The notes: generated by a model from the letters alone, not told the origin. Shown: positions 13,032 to 24,268, counted from the stretch's first letter. The stretch: DNA of 64,000 bases from Paroedura picta (GCF_049243985.1 NC_135375.1:53588674-53652673); one strand, 5' to 3'. Numbers and translations: made by a program.

Positions 13032-13524
13032 GTCCTAACTGTCATGTCAAACTGTAAATTGCCTCAGAACCCTGACAGAGCTGGCAGAGGCTGCAGAGTG
13101 CTCCCCCTCCCCCTCTCCTTCAGACCTGCTGCGAAGGAGCCTCTGACAGCCCCTTACTGAGGGGTTTCCGAGAGCAATGCAAGGGAGCCTTAGGGCATGG
13201 GGGTGGGCATTCCTTTTGAGGGGGGGGGAAATTTCTCCTTCTGCCAAACGGCTAACAGGGAGGCCACAGAAAAGCCCCTTCTCACTTAAAATACTGCTCT
13301 GGCCGGGGCAGATTTGAGGCCTACTGCACAGCGTTATTCTGCAGACGAAACTGGATGCTTTTGCAAAGTTTCTTTTGTCTCCTGTTTCATCTGCATAACA
13401 ACCCTGTGCAGTAGGCCTCAAGTCTTTTAATTCAACAACAACATCCTGTGTGGGAGGCCTTAAATGTTTTTTTCGACCACAACCCTCTCCAAAGTAGCCC
13501 TTTCTGCCTGGGGAAGCTGATCTT
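13032..13524. other. GC-rich unique-looking DNA
   Basis: No gene. It may be cargo of the Helitron whose 3' end lies at 14594. A poly-G run is near 13221. Confidence 0.35.
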
Positions 13525-13720
13525 TATACTCTGCAGGTGAGCTGTAATTCCAGGAGCTCTCCAGGCTCCACCTGGAGGTTAGCTACCCCTGGGTTGGAAA
13601 TATTCCTGGAGGTTTGGAGGTGGGACTTCAAAATCGTACAATGCCTCAGAATCCAGCCTTCAAAGGAGCCATTTTTGCCTGCAGTTGGGACGGAGTGGTG
13701 CAGGTGTGTCCCTCCTGGGC
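13525..13720 (-). repeat. Short dispersed repeat (lizard MITE-like), copy 1
   Basis: The stretch contains AGCTGTAATTCCAGGAG, CTCCACCTGGAGGTTAGC and GGAGCCATTTTTGCC. In the other orientation this is the same repeat as 24314-24490. The family is abundant in lizards and usually ends GGTTGCCAA; its transposase source is unclear to me. Confidence 0.6.
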
Positions 13721-13919
13721 TATGGGCTATGGCCAGCCCTTACCAGCAACTGTTTGTATTCTGGGGCGCAGACAGGCAAACCAGCATCAGTCCTGTGAGT
13801 CTGGAAAGTGCAGGAAGATCTAAATAAATACTTACAGCCTGAAAGTGTAAATAGTGAGAGGGAGAGGAAGGGAAGATGATTGGAAAATGCTTTGAGACAC
13901 CTTAGGCCTGCTGGGTCAC

Positions 13920-14080
13920 TGCGGCCCATTCCCAGTTCTCTCAGACCTCTCACAGCCCAGCCCCACATACCTCACAGGTTGACTATTGTGGGGAGACGAA
14001 TGGAAAAGGTGTTTGTAAACCACTTTGAGACTCCTTTGGGTAGAAAACAACAGGGTACGAAAATCCGTTCTTCTTCTAAG
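13920..14080 (+). mobile_element. tRNA-derived SINE, 3' half
   Basis: Matches the body and tail of the (TTC)n-tailed SINE in plus orientation: TCTCTCAGACC, a CTCACAGG box, a TTGTAAACCACTTTGAGACT block and a TTCTTCTTCT tail. The tRNA head is missing. Confidence 0.7.
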
Positions 14081-14540
14081 GAGCAACCATGAAAGAAGCA
14101 TGTGGGCACATAACATTTTATCAACAGTGAAAAAATGGAGAAGGAACAGGTGGACACCTGTGTACTGTGACTACCCCATGTGTATTAGGGCAGAAGGGCA
14201 TTTCAGTTGTGGCCTAATTCACACAAGAAGGGAAATGACACAGACCTGGGGGGAATTGATTGCCATGTAATCTTCCCCTAAGAAGAGTCTCCAGTCTGAT
14301 TTTCCCTTCACATATCTGAAGACATGGCTCTGGAAAGCTCATCTGTAACCACTATGCCAAAATTCCCAAAGGTCAGTCCTCTCCCACACTCAACGAACAT
14401 TTCAAATCATAGGTTCTTGACACCCATATCTCCACACCCATACCCTCATTTGCTACTATGCCACCACAACCTCCCACGCAACACACACATTCAACCCCAT
14501 GCCCTTACACACTGGACAACTCCTCCCCTTCCTCTTCCCA
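14081..14540. other. Probable Helitron interior, no gene
   Basis: No coding signature. Its only notable feature is that it leads directly into the Helitron 3' terminus. Confidence 0.35.
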
Positions 14541-14594
14541 CTGCCAAGCTCTAGCGCCCGTTGTATTCTTGGATACAACGGGCTTTGCCCCTAG
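14541..14594 (+). mobile_element. Helitron 3' terminus
   Basis: A perfect 10-bp stem (GCCCGTTGTA at 14556-14565 with TACAACGGGC at 14574-14583, 8-nt loop) is followed after 7 nt by CTAG at 14591-14594 and then a T. A terminal hairpin shortly before CTRR, inserted next to T, is the hallmark of Helitron rolling-circle transposons. The 5' end was not found; it could be anywhere in 12.4-13.9 kb. No Rep/helicase coding is visible, so it is non-autonomous or truncated. Confidence 0.8.
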
Positions 14595-14619
14595 TATATA
14601 TATAAAATAGAGGAGAGGT

Positions 14620-15560
14620 ATGTAGGTTTATTTATTAATTCATTAAAATATTCTTAGACTGCCTATTGGCTCAGGGCAGCTCACAAACAACAATTAAAAC
14701 ATTACACATTGAAACAAAACTAAAACCTCAAATACCTTCTTCCCCCAGCTTAAAAATATGTCTGCCATTCATATCCTCCCCCAAAACCCTGGAAAAAAAG
14801 CAAGAACTATGAGGGATACCTTCACTTCTTCTGGGAGCCCATTCCCCCACAGTATGGGAGCCACTATGAAGGAGGCCTGGCTGTGGTCTATACTAGGCAG
14901 GCCACCATAAGTAAAGGAAAAGCCAGATGGTGGTTGCCTGATGACATAGTTCATGCATGGGAACATATGGGAAAAGAATCAGATGTGTGGCTGAGAAAGG
15001 CATTGGGTCATAACCAGCACCTTGAACTGAACTTCGAAACAAAAGGGCTGTTTCAAATGAGCAAAATATGTTTCCTTCAGCTAGCACCTGACAGAGAAGT
15101 AGCAGCTGAAGTCTGGACCAGCTACAGTTTCCAGACTGTCTTCCAGGACAGGCCAATGCAGAATGCATTACAGGCATTCATCCACAAGGTTACAGAAGCA
15201 TGGACCAGCATGGACAGATCATCTGAGTCTAAAATGAGAAAGTTGGAGATCCAGATTCAGAGGGCAAAAGGTACTCTTGGCCACTCTGTCAATCTGCTTT
15301 TCAAACAGCAGATTTGGGTCCAAGTACACTCTGAAAGGTTTAACTGCTACTCTACCCAGCATAAGTGGCTCAAATCCCTCTGGAACATCCAGTTTCCCAA
15401 CCAGCATTATATCTGTGTTGTCTAGCTTCATCCTCAGCTTGTTCTGTCTTAGCCTATAGCCTCAAAGCAATGGATGAGAACTGAGACTGATTAATCTGGA
15501 TGCCAAAAGTTTCTGACATTCCACAGAATAAATCCTATCCCTTCTGTTCCTCCTGAGGAA
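14620..15560 (-). mobile_element. L2-like LINE, C-terminal half and 3' end
   Basis: On the minus strand the blocks appear in L2 order: an NTDIMLVG block (after the K-T-E-V-L position), RVYLDPNLLFEKQIDRVAKS, a broken LQLVQNAAAR-like block, a FKVLV-like block, and a PILWGNGLPEEVK block near the C-terminus. The left end carries the L2 3' hallmark followed by TTTATTTATT on the plus strand. Stops and shifts throughout make it a dead copy. The Helitron 3' end abuts its 3' tail at 14594. Confidence 0.88.
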
Positions 15561-15712
15561 AGTCTTTGTTGTCCACTCAGACAGAAAAGTCTTAAACCAC
15601 TAAAGAGCTGTTTTCATAACAGCTACTCTGTATTACAACCTATGAATAAGAACAAAGTGGTCAATAAGAATCTAACAGTATCACAAGGGATAATTGTCCA
15701 TTGTCAGCATCC

Positions 15713-15912
15713 ATTTGCTGTAAAGTTACAGCAGACTTATGATGAACACCTAGAGTTTTCAAGGCAAGAAATGTTCATAGGTGATTTGTCATTACCTGAC
15801 TCCATGTGGTAAGCCTGGACTTCCTTGGAGTACTCCCATCCAAGTACAAATCAGACCCAATCATGCTTAGCTCTTAAGATTTGATGGGCTAGCTTGGGCT
15901 ATCCAGGTCATC
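15713..15912 (-). mobile_element. 5S-rRNA-derived SINE
   Basis: On the minus strand: GAGCTAAGCATGATTGGGTC, then TTTGTACTTGGATGGGAG, then CCAAGGAAGTCCAGG and TTTCTTGCCTTGAAAAC. This is the same family as 10640-10845 and is closer to 5S rRNA in the box C region. Confidence 0.88.
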
Positions 15913-16327
15913 ACCCATCAATGTGAAACTGTCCTTAACAACAGGACAAGCAGGGGGTTCTGATTGCTCAGATGCTACATCTGCACAGCAAAAACTTTGC
16001 AAAAAAACTTTACAGCTGAGGGTCATATTAACATCAGTAACTGGGTTAGACTACAGGAAACGTAAGCCAATGCCATTCAATTTTTCCTCAAAGGGAAAAA
16101 TTATTAGCATAATAGAAGTAGCAATCTTCTGAAAGAGGGAACTAAGTAAATGAATTGCAGCTAATTTGTTCTGCACAGTGTCGTCAAAATTCTAACATCC
16201 CCTATATATCCTGTAACAATTATGTTCCCAAGCTACAAATAGAATTTGTATGATTAACTTTTTCTTCTGCAAAAATACAAGAGCAAAACTTAGAAGTGTG
16301 ACTTCTAAGTAGCTGGTTTATTGCAAA
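15913..16327. other. Intergenic, nothing recognised
   Basis: No gene or nameable repeat. Confidence 0.45.
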
Positions 16328-16935
16328 GGAACTTCAGGAACAGGTGGTTCAAGTTATTACAACATTGAGAACAAGAATCCTCAGGACTTAACAGGGATAT
16401 TGGTTTCTTATTTCACTATATGTGCTAACCTCATTCAGCCCTTACACTTGTATTCCCACCAATCTGCCAGAAGGACCATACATCACCTTTATTTGATTTT
16501 TTTAAAAATTTGGAATAATACATTAGAATAGTAGATGGTAATATAATTAATAGTAGAATGTAATCCAATTTGAAAGAGTAGATTGGAATGGGAACAAGAT
16601 AGATAACTCTACAGAGCTAACTGTCCCACTTCATAGAAGATGCTGTAAGGTCGCCTTCATACTTAAGAGGAAACAGATGGAGCACAATGGCGGGGTCTTA
16701 GTTAATTACTTCCAGTGTTTCACAATTAGGGACAAATCTCATCAATCACCAATCTGACATATTTGTCTCCTTCCCTATGTTCCCCCACCCAAATCAAACC
16801 CTCCAAGCTGGTAACCATATAAACTAGGCTTGAATCTGTTGAACATCTAAATTATGCTGTGATCTAATTTAGTGCTCACTCTCTGCCTAGATGTATGGAC
16901 TGGTAATTTCTGTTTCATTGTATCTGAAGAAAACC
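16328..16935 (+). mobile_element. Penelope-like element remnants (3' part)
   Basis: The first 120 bp match the end of the coding part of the Penelope-like element at 54700-54840 (shared block CAAGTTATTACAACA). The stretch at 16870-16930 (ATGTATGGACTGG, TTTCATTGTATCTGAAGAA) matches the Penelope 3' UTR as it appears in lizards. It is an old, heavily broken fossil. Confidence 0.6.
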
Positions 16936-17644
16936 ATAGAAACAGCTGAAGTTCCCCTCTGACCTCAGTAATGTGAATGCTTACTTTAAAAGCCTCTTTG
17001 CATAGAACAAGATAAGGAGGTGCCGGATGTACAATAAATTAGTGAAGGTCAATAGGAAGGGTGGCACCAGTTAATCAATTACAAGAGCAAAATCTCTGTT
17101 AAAGTAACTTGTCCTGGTTTTGCTCAGTATTATCAACTGAGTGTAGTCTAATAAAATTGTCTTGTAGTCTAATAAAATTGACTTGTTTTTTTTCTTAGTC
17201 TAATTGGTTGATGCCTAGATTTGGACAAGGTTTAGGTGCCCTGGAATGTAAAACTTAATATCTTCCCACCGAATTAGCTGGCCTCCAAACCTAATAGATA
17301 CCTCAGTAAAGTGAAATTCCAGCCAGCCATGACAAAACTTTGTGCTTTGAAGAAGCCATTTACAAGTTCTGCATTAACTCTGCTGGATGCTAGAAAACCA
17401 TAGTTGAGGAAGTGGCTTTCCAAGTGGGAACAGCAGGAACTAAATTACACAATAATCACAGAAGTCTTCATTAGGATGACATAGTTGTGTCTTGCCTTAA
17501 AAAAAAAACAGTAAAGTCATGAGAACATTTTTTTCATGTAGCAAGAAAGTTTTCTTTGCTGAACAGCCCTTTAAATGAGCCTGTAACAAAATAAAACAGG
17601 AATCATTGACATTAAAGTCCTTCATTAAACTGACCATCCAAATG
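16936..17644. other. Intergenic, one 21-bp tandem duplication
   Basis: A GTAGTCTAATAAAATTG unit occurs twice in a row near 17140-17182. Nothing else recognised. Confidence 0.5.
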
Positions 17645-17794
17645 CATTATTTATTTTTATTTGTTTATTTATTTATTATTGTTTTTCTAACTTGCTCTTC
17701 TCTGAAGGCTCAGGGTGGGCCAACCATTTAAAAACATACAATTTATAAGCTCTACAAATTCAATATAAAATCTTAACTTTAAATTACTAAGAGG
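17645..17794 (-). mobile_element. L2 3' tail, left part (split by Harbinger MITE)
   Basis: Read on the minus strand it ends in an (AAATA/AAT)n tail after the TGAGCCTTCAGAGAAG-type hallmark. The other part of the same L2 copy resumes at 18697 beyond the Harbinger-derived element. Confidence 0.7.
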
Positions 17795-18696
17795 CTTTCC
17801 GCACCGGGATCTTTGTAGCAAATTGGTTGCTGAATGAAAAATCGCCATTTAAAATAGTGGAATTCGTCGTTATGCATACCTGACTTTGTAGTGGAATCCA
17901 GTTGCGTTTTGTAGCGTTTCCCACAGGCTTCCAGTCTCGGCAAAAATCGCTAGAAAGGAAGCGCTATTGCCAAGCTCGTCCCGCCCCTGGCCGTCAAGCA
18001 GCCAATGGGCAGCCGTTAGCATGCTCCCAAACAGCCCCTTTCCCTTTAAGAAAGTTAAAAAAAAAAAAAAAACACACCCATTGCAACCAATCTGTGTTGA
18101 TTCGTTGCAACGGAGAGACCCATCCAGCTGCCCGGTGTGTTTGAGCTGTCGTTTGATCGTTGCCACGCTCCCTCGGAGTGAAAAAAAAATCCCCCCCCTC
18201 TCACGGGCCCAATTTTTGGCCAAAAACAGTTTAAAAAATAAAGGGAAAATACATCAGCAAACGGGCTTCTCTGTTGTTTGTGTCCAAAGTGTTGTTTGTG
18301 CTTAGTGACTCTGGGGAGGGACTGAAGCCGGGGAAGCCTCTAAACAGAAAGAGGCTCGCTGGTGCGTTTATCCCCGCTCGCTCGGAGAAAAAAAAATGGC
18401 GATCGCTTCGCCGGAAGATCAGAGGAGAGAGCCAGGGGGAGGGACTTTGTAGAAACCGCAACAATGTTAACGCACAGGTCTTTTTCGCTAGTGTTGCAGA
18501 TTGGTTGCAGGAGTGTATCGCTTTCCGGAGGGTGAATCCACTTTTGGGGATTTCCCTGAAAGCGCTACAAGGAAGCGCTTTTTGCGGATCGGTTTCAGGT
18601 GTGTGGCAGATTGTCAACGACGTTGTGCATAACGGCAAATCAATAGCGTTTTCAATTGGCAACCATTGTGCGATTTTGAAGGCGTGCGAAAAGCCC
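17795..18696. mobile_element. Non-autonomous Harbinger element, about 0.9 kb
   Basis: Termini GAGGCTTTCCGCAC (left) and, inverted, GGGGCTTTTCGCAC (right) form an imperfect terminal inverted repeat. The right 430 bp run parallel to the right end of the autonomous Harbinger (31470-31913): shared blocks include GATTGGTTGCAGGAGTGTAT, GGAGGGTGAATCCACTTTT and AGCGCTTTTTGCGG. The left 200 bp are related to, but more diverged from, the autonomous left end and match 58014-58214 better. No transposase or SANT coding remains. It sits inside an L2 3' end, with TAA on the left and TTA on the right, so the target duplication is not perfect. A 178-codon open frame inside it (18274-18810) is accidental. Confidence 0.9.
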
Positions 18697-18970
18697 CTTA
18701 AAATTAACTATTCTAAAAAGATACAAAAGGCACAGCTGTTTGGCTCGTGCCATATTTTTATTGAGAAAAGGAGCAGGAAAACAATATCTAAAATATTATT
18801 TCTCACATAGTCTTTTGTCAGATGGATTTGGATTGGAAGGCCAGCTGGAACTCTCATATTGTTCCAAGGTCTCAACCATAGTTCCAGCAGAACAATTCCA
18901 TTTTACAAGCTCTGCAGAACTACTTAAGATCACTTAGGGCCCTGATTTCACTAGACAGATAATTCCACCA
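18697..18970 (-). mobile_element. L2 3' tail, right part
   Basis: The reverse strand reads through a CCTGGTGGAATTA block, GCCCTAAGTGATC and AAAATGGAATTGTTCTGC, which corresponds to the W-N-x-L-P and A-C-K-M-E-L-F end of L2 ORF2. It continues at 17645-17794 across the Harbinger insertion. Confidence 0.7.
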
Positions 18971-20800
18971 GGCCAGGGCTAAAAAGGTCCAATAATTGCT
19001 GTAATCACTGATATCCCCCTTTTTGTAATTGGAATAGATATTGAGTGCTTGCAATCTGTGGGCCATTGTTTTGTTTTCTATATTTGTTGGCATATTCTTA
19101 TTAAGATTTGTATAAACTCCATTTCTGTGGCTTTGAATACCTCTATTGATCTCCTAACTATTCATGTTGAACTGTTTCTCAGTGTAGCTTTCACTTCACA
19201 TTCCAAAACTGTAGATTCTTGTTCAAAAGATTCTTTGAAGAAATCTGTCATTTTTGTTTTGCGCCTCAATAGTTCTTCAGTGTATTTCTCCCATCTTTTC
19301 TTTATTTTGTCCTGTTCAGTTAATATATGTACATGCTGATCTTTCAGCAAACCTAACTGTGCTTTAAATTTCCCTTTGATTTCTATTGTGGAACAGATCT
19401 CTAGTAAATGGTGATTGTATGCTGATTTGAGACTCCTTCAGGTAGTAAAAATCAAGGTACAAAAATCAACTCTTCTTCCTTTTTTGTTGTTCTCCTCTAT
19501 TTCTTTACATTGGTTCAGAATTTTTCAACCTTTTGACTGTGGCAGAGTCCCTGAAATAAATTTTCAAGCTTTGCCGATTGCTAAAAGTAATATCACTTGG
19601 CCATGCCTCCTCATCATGCTCCCTGGAAGTGACATGTCACCAGAAATGATGCCACCTGCATTCTTTGTCCTCCTGTTACTCCCCCATATTTTGTCACTCC
19701 CCCATATTTTTACTACTACTATGGGGGCTCCACCTCATATTAAATTGAAAGAATAGCTAGATCTGTGAGGACAGTCCAGACTCCCCATATCATGACACAA
19801 CCAACTGTCCCCCCTTTGATTTTTACACCCACTTCCTACCCACAAATTCCTCTAGGCAGAGGCAGCCAGTTCCATTCCTTGTGGCCATTGAGGGAAGAGG
19901 GGATATGCCATGGACCCCCCTCCAGAGCATCCGGTGAATCCCAGGAGTCCACAGACTCCTGATTGGGAATCCCTGCATTGGGGATTATTATAATAGTTCT
20001 CTTTGTCTATATTCTCTAGCTTCTCGAACACTGCATTTAGTCTTCTGATTGTAATTCTGTCACCTTTTAATTTTCCTTATCTGTCTTTAAAAATAGCAAT
20101 GAATTATCCATTGATATGTTACATTTCTTTTGGCTACAGAAATAGTCTTTGTGCATTCTTCCTTAATAATATCTTTGGTTTCAACGCATAGCTATTCCTG
20201 TTCCAATTCACTTGAAATTAGTAATGTAAATTTGTTCTTTACAGTCTTTAAACTCTTCAGGAATGCTATTTAGATTGTATTTTGGCACTATGAATGTTTG
20301 GTCATGTTTCTTCATCTTTATTCTAATTTTCAATATTAACAGTTCATGGTCTGTACCACAATCAGCTCCTAGTCTTGTTGTAGCTGGGCAAATAGAGCTT
20401 CTCCATCTTTTGCTTCCAATTATGTAGTCTATTTTGTTTCTATATTGGTCATTTGTGGGGGAAATATTACCTGCTGTCAATTGATCAGTATTGCTCACAG
20501 TACATTCATCCTGGGAGTGAATGGTAATGAACTTTGCTCCATGGCTAGATTTGTCACAACAGTGGCCAAACCCCAAGCCAAGGCTAGAGAAACAAATTCC
20601 TGGAAAATTTTCATAGAACATTCCAGATTATCACAACAAAATGGAGTTGTCATGAAAGCATTTAGTTTTGTTGTTGCTAAAGCTACCACTGAGATGACAT
20701 GTTTTCTGGATTGCTATTCCAATATTCTGTATTTCTTCCATCCTTTTCTTTTGGATGTATTACTGACGGGAGAGATTTCTCTATAAGGTAGAAGAGGAGA
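18971..20800 (-). mobile_element. BovB/RTE LINE fragment
   Basis: Minus strand. At 20621-20208 the C-terminal part of the AP endonuclease domain is open: NKIDYIIGSKRWRSSI, then GADCGTDHELLILKIR, the catalytic S/T-D-H motif region of RTE endonucleases. At 19350-19162 a linker follows with LTEQDKIKKRWEKYTEELL. Reverse-transcriptase-region remnants close to the BovB consensus (the ENKTMAHRLQALNI-like segment) lie at 19000-19120. A hAT element interrupts it at 19516-19975. Stops and shifts outside the open blocks show it is dead. BovB is a horizontally moving LINE and is common in squamates. Confidence 0.88.
19516..19975. mobile_element. Non-autonomous hAT element inside BovB
   Basis: Ends CAGAATTTTTCAACC (left) and, inverted, CAGGGATTCCCAATC (right), flanked by an 8-bp duplication with six matches (CATTGGTT at 19508, CATTGGGG at 19976). 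The body has no transposase. The terminal sequences match 35214-35540 in the opposite orientation. Confidence 0.7.
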
Positions 20801-20954
20801 GGCTGTCAGAGTAGGAATATCCATGTCAGGGTTGCAAAGGGAATGCAGTGTTATCTCTCTAAATGGTAGTGGATTGGCTCATAAGAAAATGGTTGTGGAT
20901 ATTGATGGAGTCAGTTTCACTAGATATCCATAACCAACAAAAGACTTGCAGGTT

Positions 20955-21165
20955 TTGACATGCCACATAAAGTATGTAAGACGGCTAAAAGAATATGCTT
21001 TGGAAGTTGTGCAGACCTCTTGTTTAAATGGGGCAAAATACCAGGACCCAAATGCAATTGTGGTGCAGCCCACCAAACTATTCTCCATTTGTCATAGGAA
21101 TGTGAGTGCTGTGCTGTCAAGGGCAATGTAACAGAGCTCTTTGAACTCTCCCCAGTATGATTGTG
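20955..21165 (+). mobile_element. Possible LINE C-terminal cysteine region fragment
   Basis: One frame reads K-I-P-G-P-K-C-N-C-G-A-A-H-Q-T, resembling the C-terminal C-x-C-G-A-x-x-Q-T motif found after the reverse transcriptase of several LINE families. There is no flanking confirmation. Confidence 0.4.
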
Positions 21166-21244
21166 GATTGAAATTTTAGATATTAACATTTAGGGGGATT
21201 TAATCAGTTGATTGTATCCCATTGTATCAACTTACCTATGCATT

Positions 21245-21312
21245 TTATTATTTATTTATTTATTATATTTATATACTGCCCTCCCCGGGTGCTCAGGGAT
21301 ATATATTTTAAT
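21245..21312 (-). mobile_element. L2 3' tail scrap
   Basis: A TTATTTATT run followed by TATACTGCCCTCCCCGG, the common end of L2 copies in this window, inverted. Confidence 0.6.
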
Positions 21313-23214
21313 AGGCTCCATGTATGTACCTCTGTCATACAATAAATAAATAATAAATTAGTTACATTAACTAATATGGTTGTTCATGTGATAGAGTTTT
21401 TTAAAAATGGTTTTGGCCCTAGTTAATCATGCTGCGATTGGCCTCCCTGGCCGCATGTGCATCCACTGATCTTTGAAGTGCACGTTCTGGCGCTCCAAAA
21501 CATTTTTCATTGTGCTCAGGGCTGCGTTCAGGTGGTTGTGGCTGGCTCTGCTTCGCCATCTTGTCTGGCTGCTTGGAAATCGTTTTGCTGGCCTACGCTT
21601 TCTCAGTGGTCTCCTTCTGCCGGGTGTGCCATTTTTCTTTGGTGCCTGGCTTCCTGGTCAGCTGCAGCTCTCATGTGGTGCCTCCTTGTTGCACCACATG
21701 CTTCTTGGAGGAGCAAGGCTCCTCCAGGGTAATGGCTTTTTTCTGGTGCGTGTGGAATCTCGCTATTCTGGGGCCGGGTGACAGCCATGGCCCCGCCAGA
21801 CTTGTCTGAAGAAGCCCTGTGCTCTGCGGAGAAAGGACTCTGATCGGTTGGTAATGAGCTTGAATTTGTCTTCAGAGTTTTTTGCCTTCCTGTCCTCTTT
21901 ATAGTTGTAGAATTGTGTGAAGGTGAGTTTCTGCTATTTAGCTCTGGTGTAGGACTCAGGAGCTGCTACCTAAACAGCACGCCCATTTTTGTAAGTTTTG
22001 GGCAAACTCAATTGCACAGTCACAGGATTGGTTACATGAGTTATGGAGGATGGGCCAACAAACTCCCCGCCCCCCCAGCTTCTTGGAAGATTATGGGCTG
22101 CAAATATATTTGGTGGAAATATAAACCATAATTGCCATATAATTGTTAATTGCTATATCAAATGTCCTTTCCCCACTGCTTTTCCTTAGTTATAAATACT
22201 GCTGTGAAAATTAAGCACAGAGGAAATGCTCAAGTCCAGTTTGTTCAAGTGGATTTATGCATGCTTCACTGTGTCCATATTGTACCCACTGGGTAGACAT
22301 TGACTCATTTGTTCATGCCTTTTGCTAACCAATTATGGAATCAGGCTGTTGCCTGTATTGCTTTTCAAGATTGTTTATGTTTTGAAATATATCTGATAAC
22401 AAATCTCTGACTTTATTCATTGCATTGATGCTACATGACATCATAGACAACTATGTAGAAGTATAATAAAAATGGCAGGGGTGTTGTGATTACCTTATAT
22501 TTAGCGGCTGGCGTGATGTTGATACATTCATAAATTCCCCTTGTTACAAACATTTACTTTCAGGAAAAGAACAATGGAAGATGAGCAGCCTCTAAATCTT
22601 GTACTCAGCAGAGCCTGGGATTTGTATGGCCCCATTAAACATGCTGCTTTGTGCTGACACTTCCTAAGATGCTTTAATGAATTTAAAAAAAGAAGAACTT
22701 TCTCCAACTTGAACACCGGTACATTTCATTAATGCTTATTCTTGACAAACATTGCTGCCATGGCTCTTTCATTCCAATGCGATTTAGGTTTCTCCTTAAA
22801 TACTCCCAGGCTGGACCCACAGCTGCTAGATATAGCTAAAATAACTACTGAATAAAAATCAGCAAACATCAGAAACTCAGAATCAGGAGTTTCACAAGTT
22901 GGTAATCATTGCACCTTTCCCGCACTTCCAGCAGGATATAATGAAGTAGTACCACATTCTGAAATCTTCTTAGCATTTCAGCTCTAGGGAATATATTAAA
23001 GGTAATGCATTCAATACATTTGAGGGGGGAAAGCTTGTCTTCAGAACCCAGTAAAGAACAAGTATTTCTGGTATGAAACATTTATGCAAGAGACTATATG
23101 TCTGCTTAATAACAACCTTAACATGATGAATTAAACATAATTAATTTAACACAATGCTAAAGCCTAGCTTGTGAATTCTTTGAAAATCATGTCCTGGCAA
23201 TAACATTTTTTATT
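21313..23214. other. Intergenic; unidentified GC-rich block at 21430-22090
   Basis: The block from about 21430 to 22090 is GC-rich with overlapping open frames of 90-102 codons on the plus strand, none resembling a known protein. It contains an imperfect inverted pair around a GGTGCCTCCTTGTTGCACC core. The remainder (22090-23214) is AT-rich with nothing recognised. Confidence 0.4.
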
Positions 23215-24268
23215 TGTTTTGAATCAGTGGCAAGATCGCTCAGGCAGAGCCATCTGAAACTCAACCCCTCCAAGATGGAGGTCCTGTAGATGGGGGGAAG
23301 GGGACAGGATCAGGTAGCACATCTCCCATGCCTGGACGGGGTGCAATTAACAGCTGCACAAACTGTCAGGAATTTGGGGGTGATCTTTGATGTCTCCCTT
23401 GCCAGAGAGGCTGAGATCATGAAGGGAACCCTTATGGGGTTTTCCCATCTGCAGCAAGCTTTGCTACTAGCGTCCTACCTGTCCTCAGACCATCTGGCCA
23501 CTGTGATCCATGCAATGGTCATTTCCAGACTAGACTTCTGTAACTCGCTCATTGCAGGCCTACCCTTGTCTTTGACCCAGAAACTTCAGCTGGTTCAGAA
23601 TGCGGTCGCTAGGGTCCTTACTAGGACTTCTTGGAGGGCTCACATTCAGCCAGTATTGAAACAACTACACTGACTGCCAGTCTCCTTCTGGATCAAGTTC
23701 AAGGTTCTGATTTTAACCTTCAAGGCTATACATGGCCTGGATCCTCCCTGAGGGGCCGCTTGTCTGCTTATGCCCCCCCCCCGCAGGCTCTCCATTCTGT
23801 GGGTAAGAATCTGTTGGTTGACCCAGGCCCATGGAAAATCTTCCTGGCCTTGACCAGGGCCAGGGCCTTTTCGGCCTTGGCCCCAACCTGGTGGAACAAG
23901 CTCCCGGAAGAGGTAAGGGCCCTGACGGAACTGTCTAAGTTCTGCAGGGTCTGCAAGATAGAACTCTTCCAGCAAGCATTTGGTTGAGGCCGGGGGTGGG
24001 GATTGACCAGAGTTTCTATCAGGGGTCCCTGATAATAATAGCAATATAATAATTACTAGTGATGATTTTGTTTGGCTGGACTTAGTAGATTTGAATTGGG
24101 GTAGATTGTTTCTGCCAACTTGTGGGTTACTATATGTATTGTTTACTGTTTTAATGGGGTTTTATGGAGTATTTTTTATGATTTTAATTGTTAGCTGCCT
24201 TGAGGCGACAAAAGTCTTGAGAGGCGGGATATAAATCCAAGTATAAATAAATAAAATAAAAATAAAGC
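23215..24268 (+). mobile_element. L2-like LINE, C-terminal third with complete 3' end
   Basis: Blocks in order: LKLNPSKMEVL-like, TVRNLGVIFDVSL, FSHLQQALLLASYLSSDHLA, ISRLDFCNSLIAGLP, KLQLVQNAVARVLTRT, HIQPVLKQLH, then FKVL-like and a W-N-K-L-P-E-E-V block and a C-R-V-C-K-I-E-L-F end near 23985. The 3' UTR ends with TGCCTTGAGGCGACA, GGCGGGATATAAAT and an (AAATA)n tail at 24240-24268. Few interruptions, so this is one of the younger L2 copies here. It is 5'-truncated. Confidence 0.92.

Noticed and set aside
12787-13032. Two 79-codon open frames of nearly the same sequence on both strands
   Set aside because: They are produced by the symmetry of the palindromic MITE; no gene.
14883-15425. 180-codon plus-strand open frame
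   Set aside because: It is the antisense of an L2 reverse-transcriptase fragment, whose own motifs read on the minus strand.
18274-18810. 178-codon plus-strand open frame
   Set aside because: It crosses the right end of the non-autonomous Harbinger into L2 sequence and has no domain.
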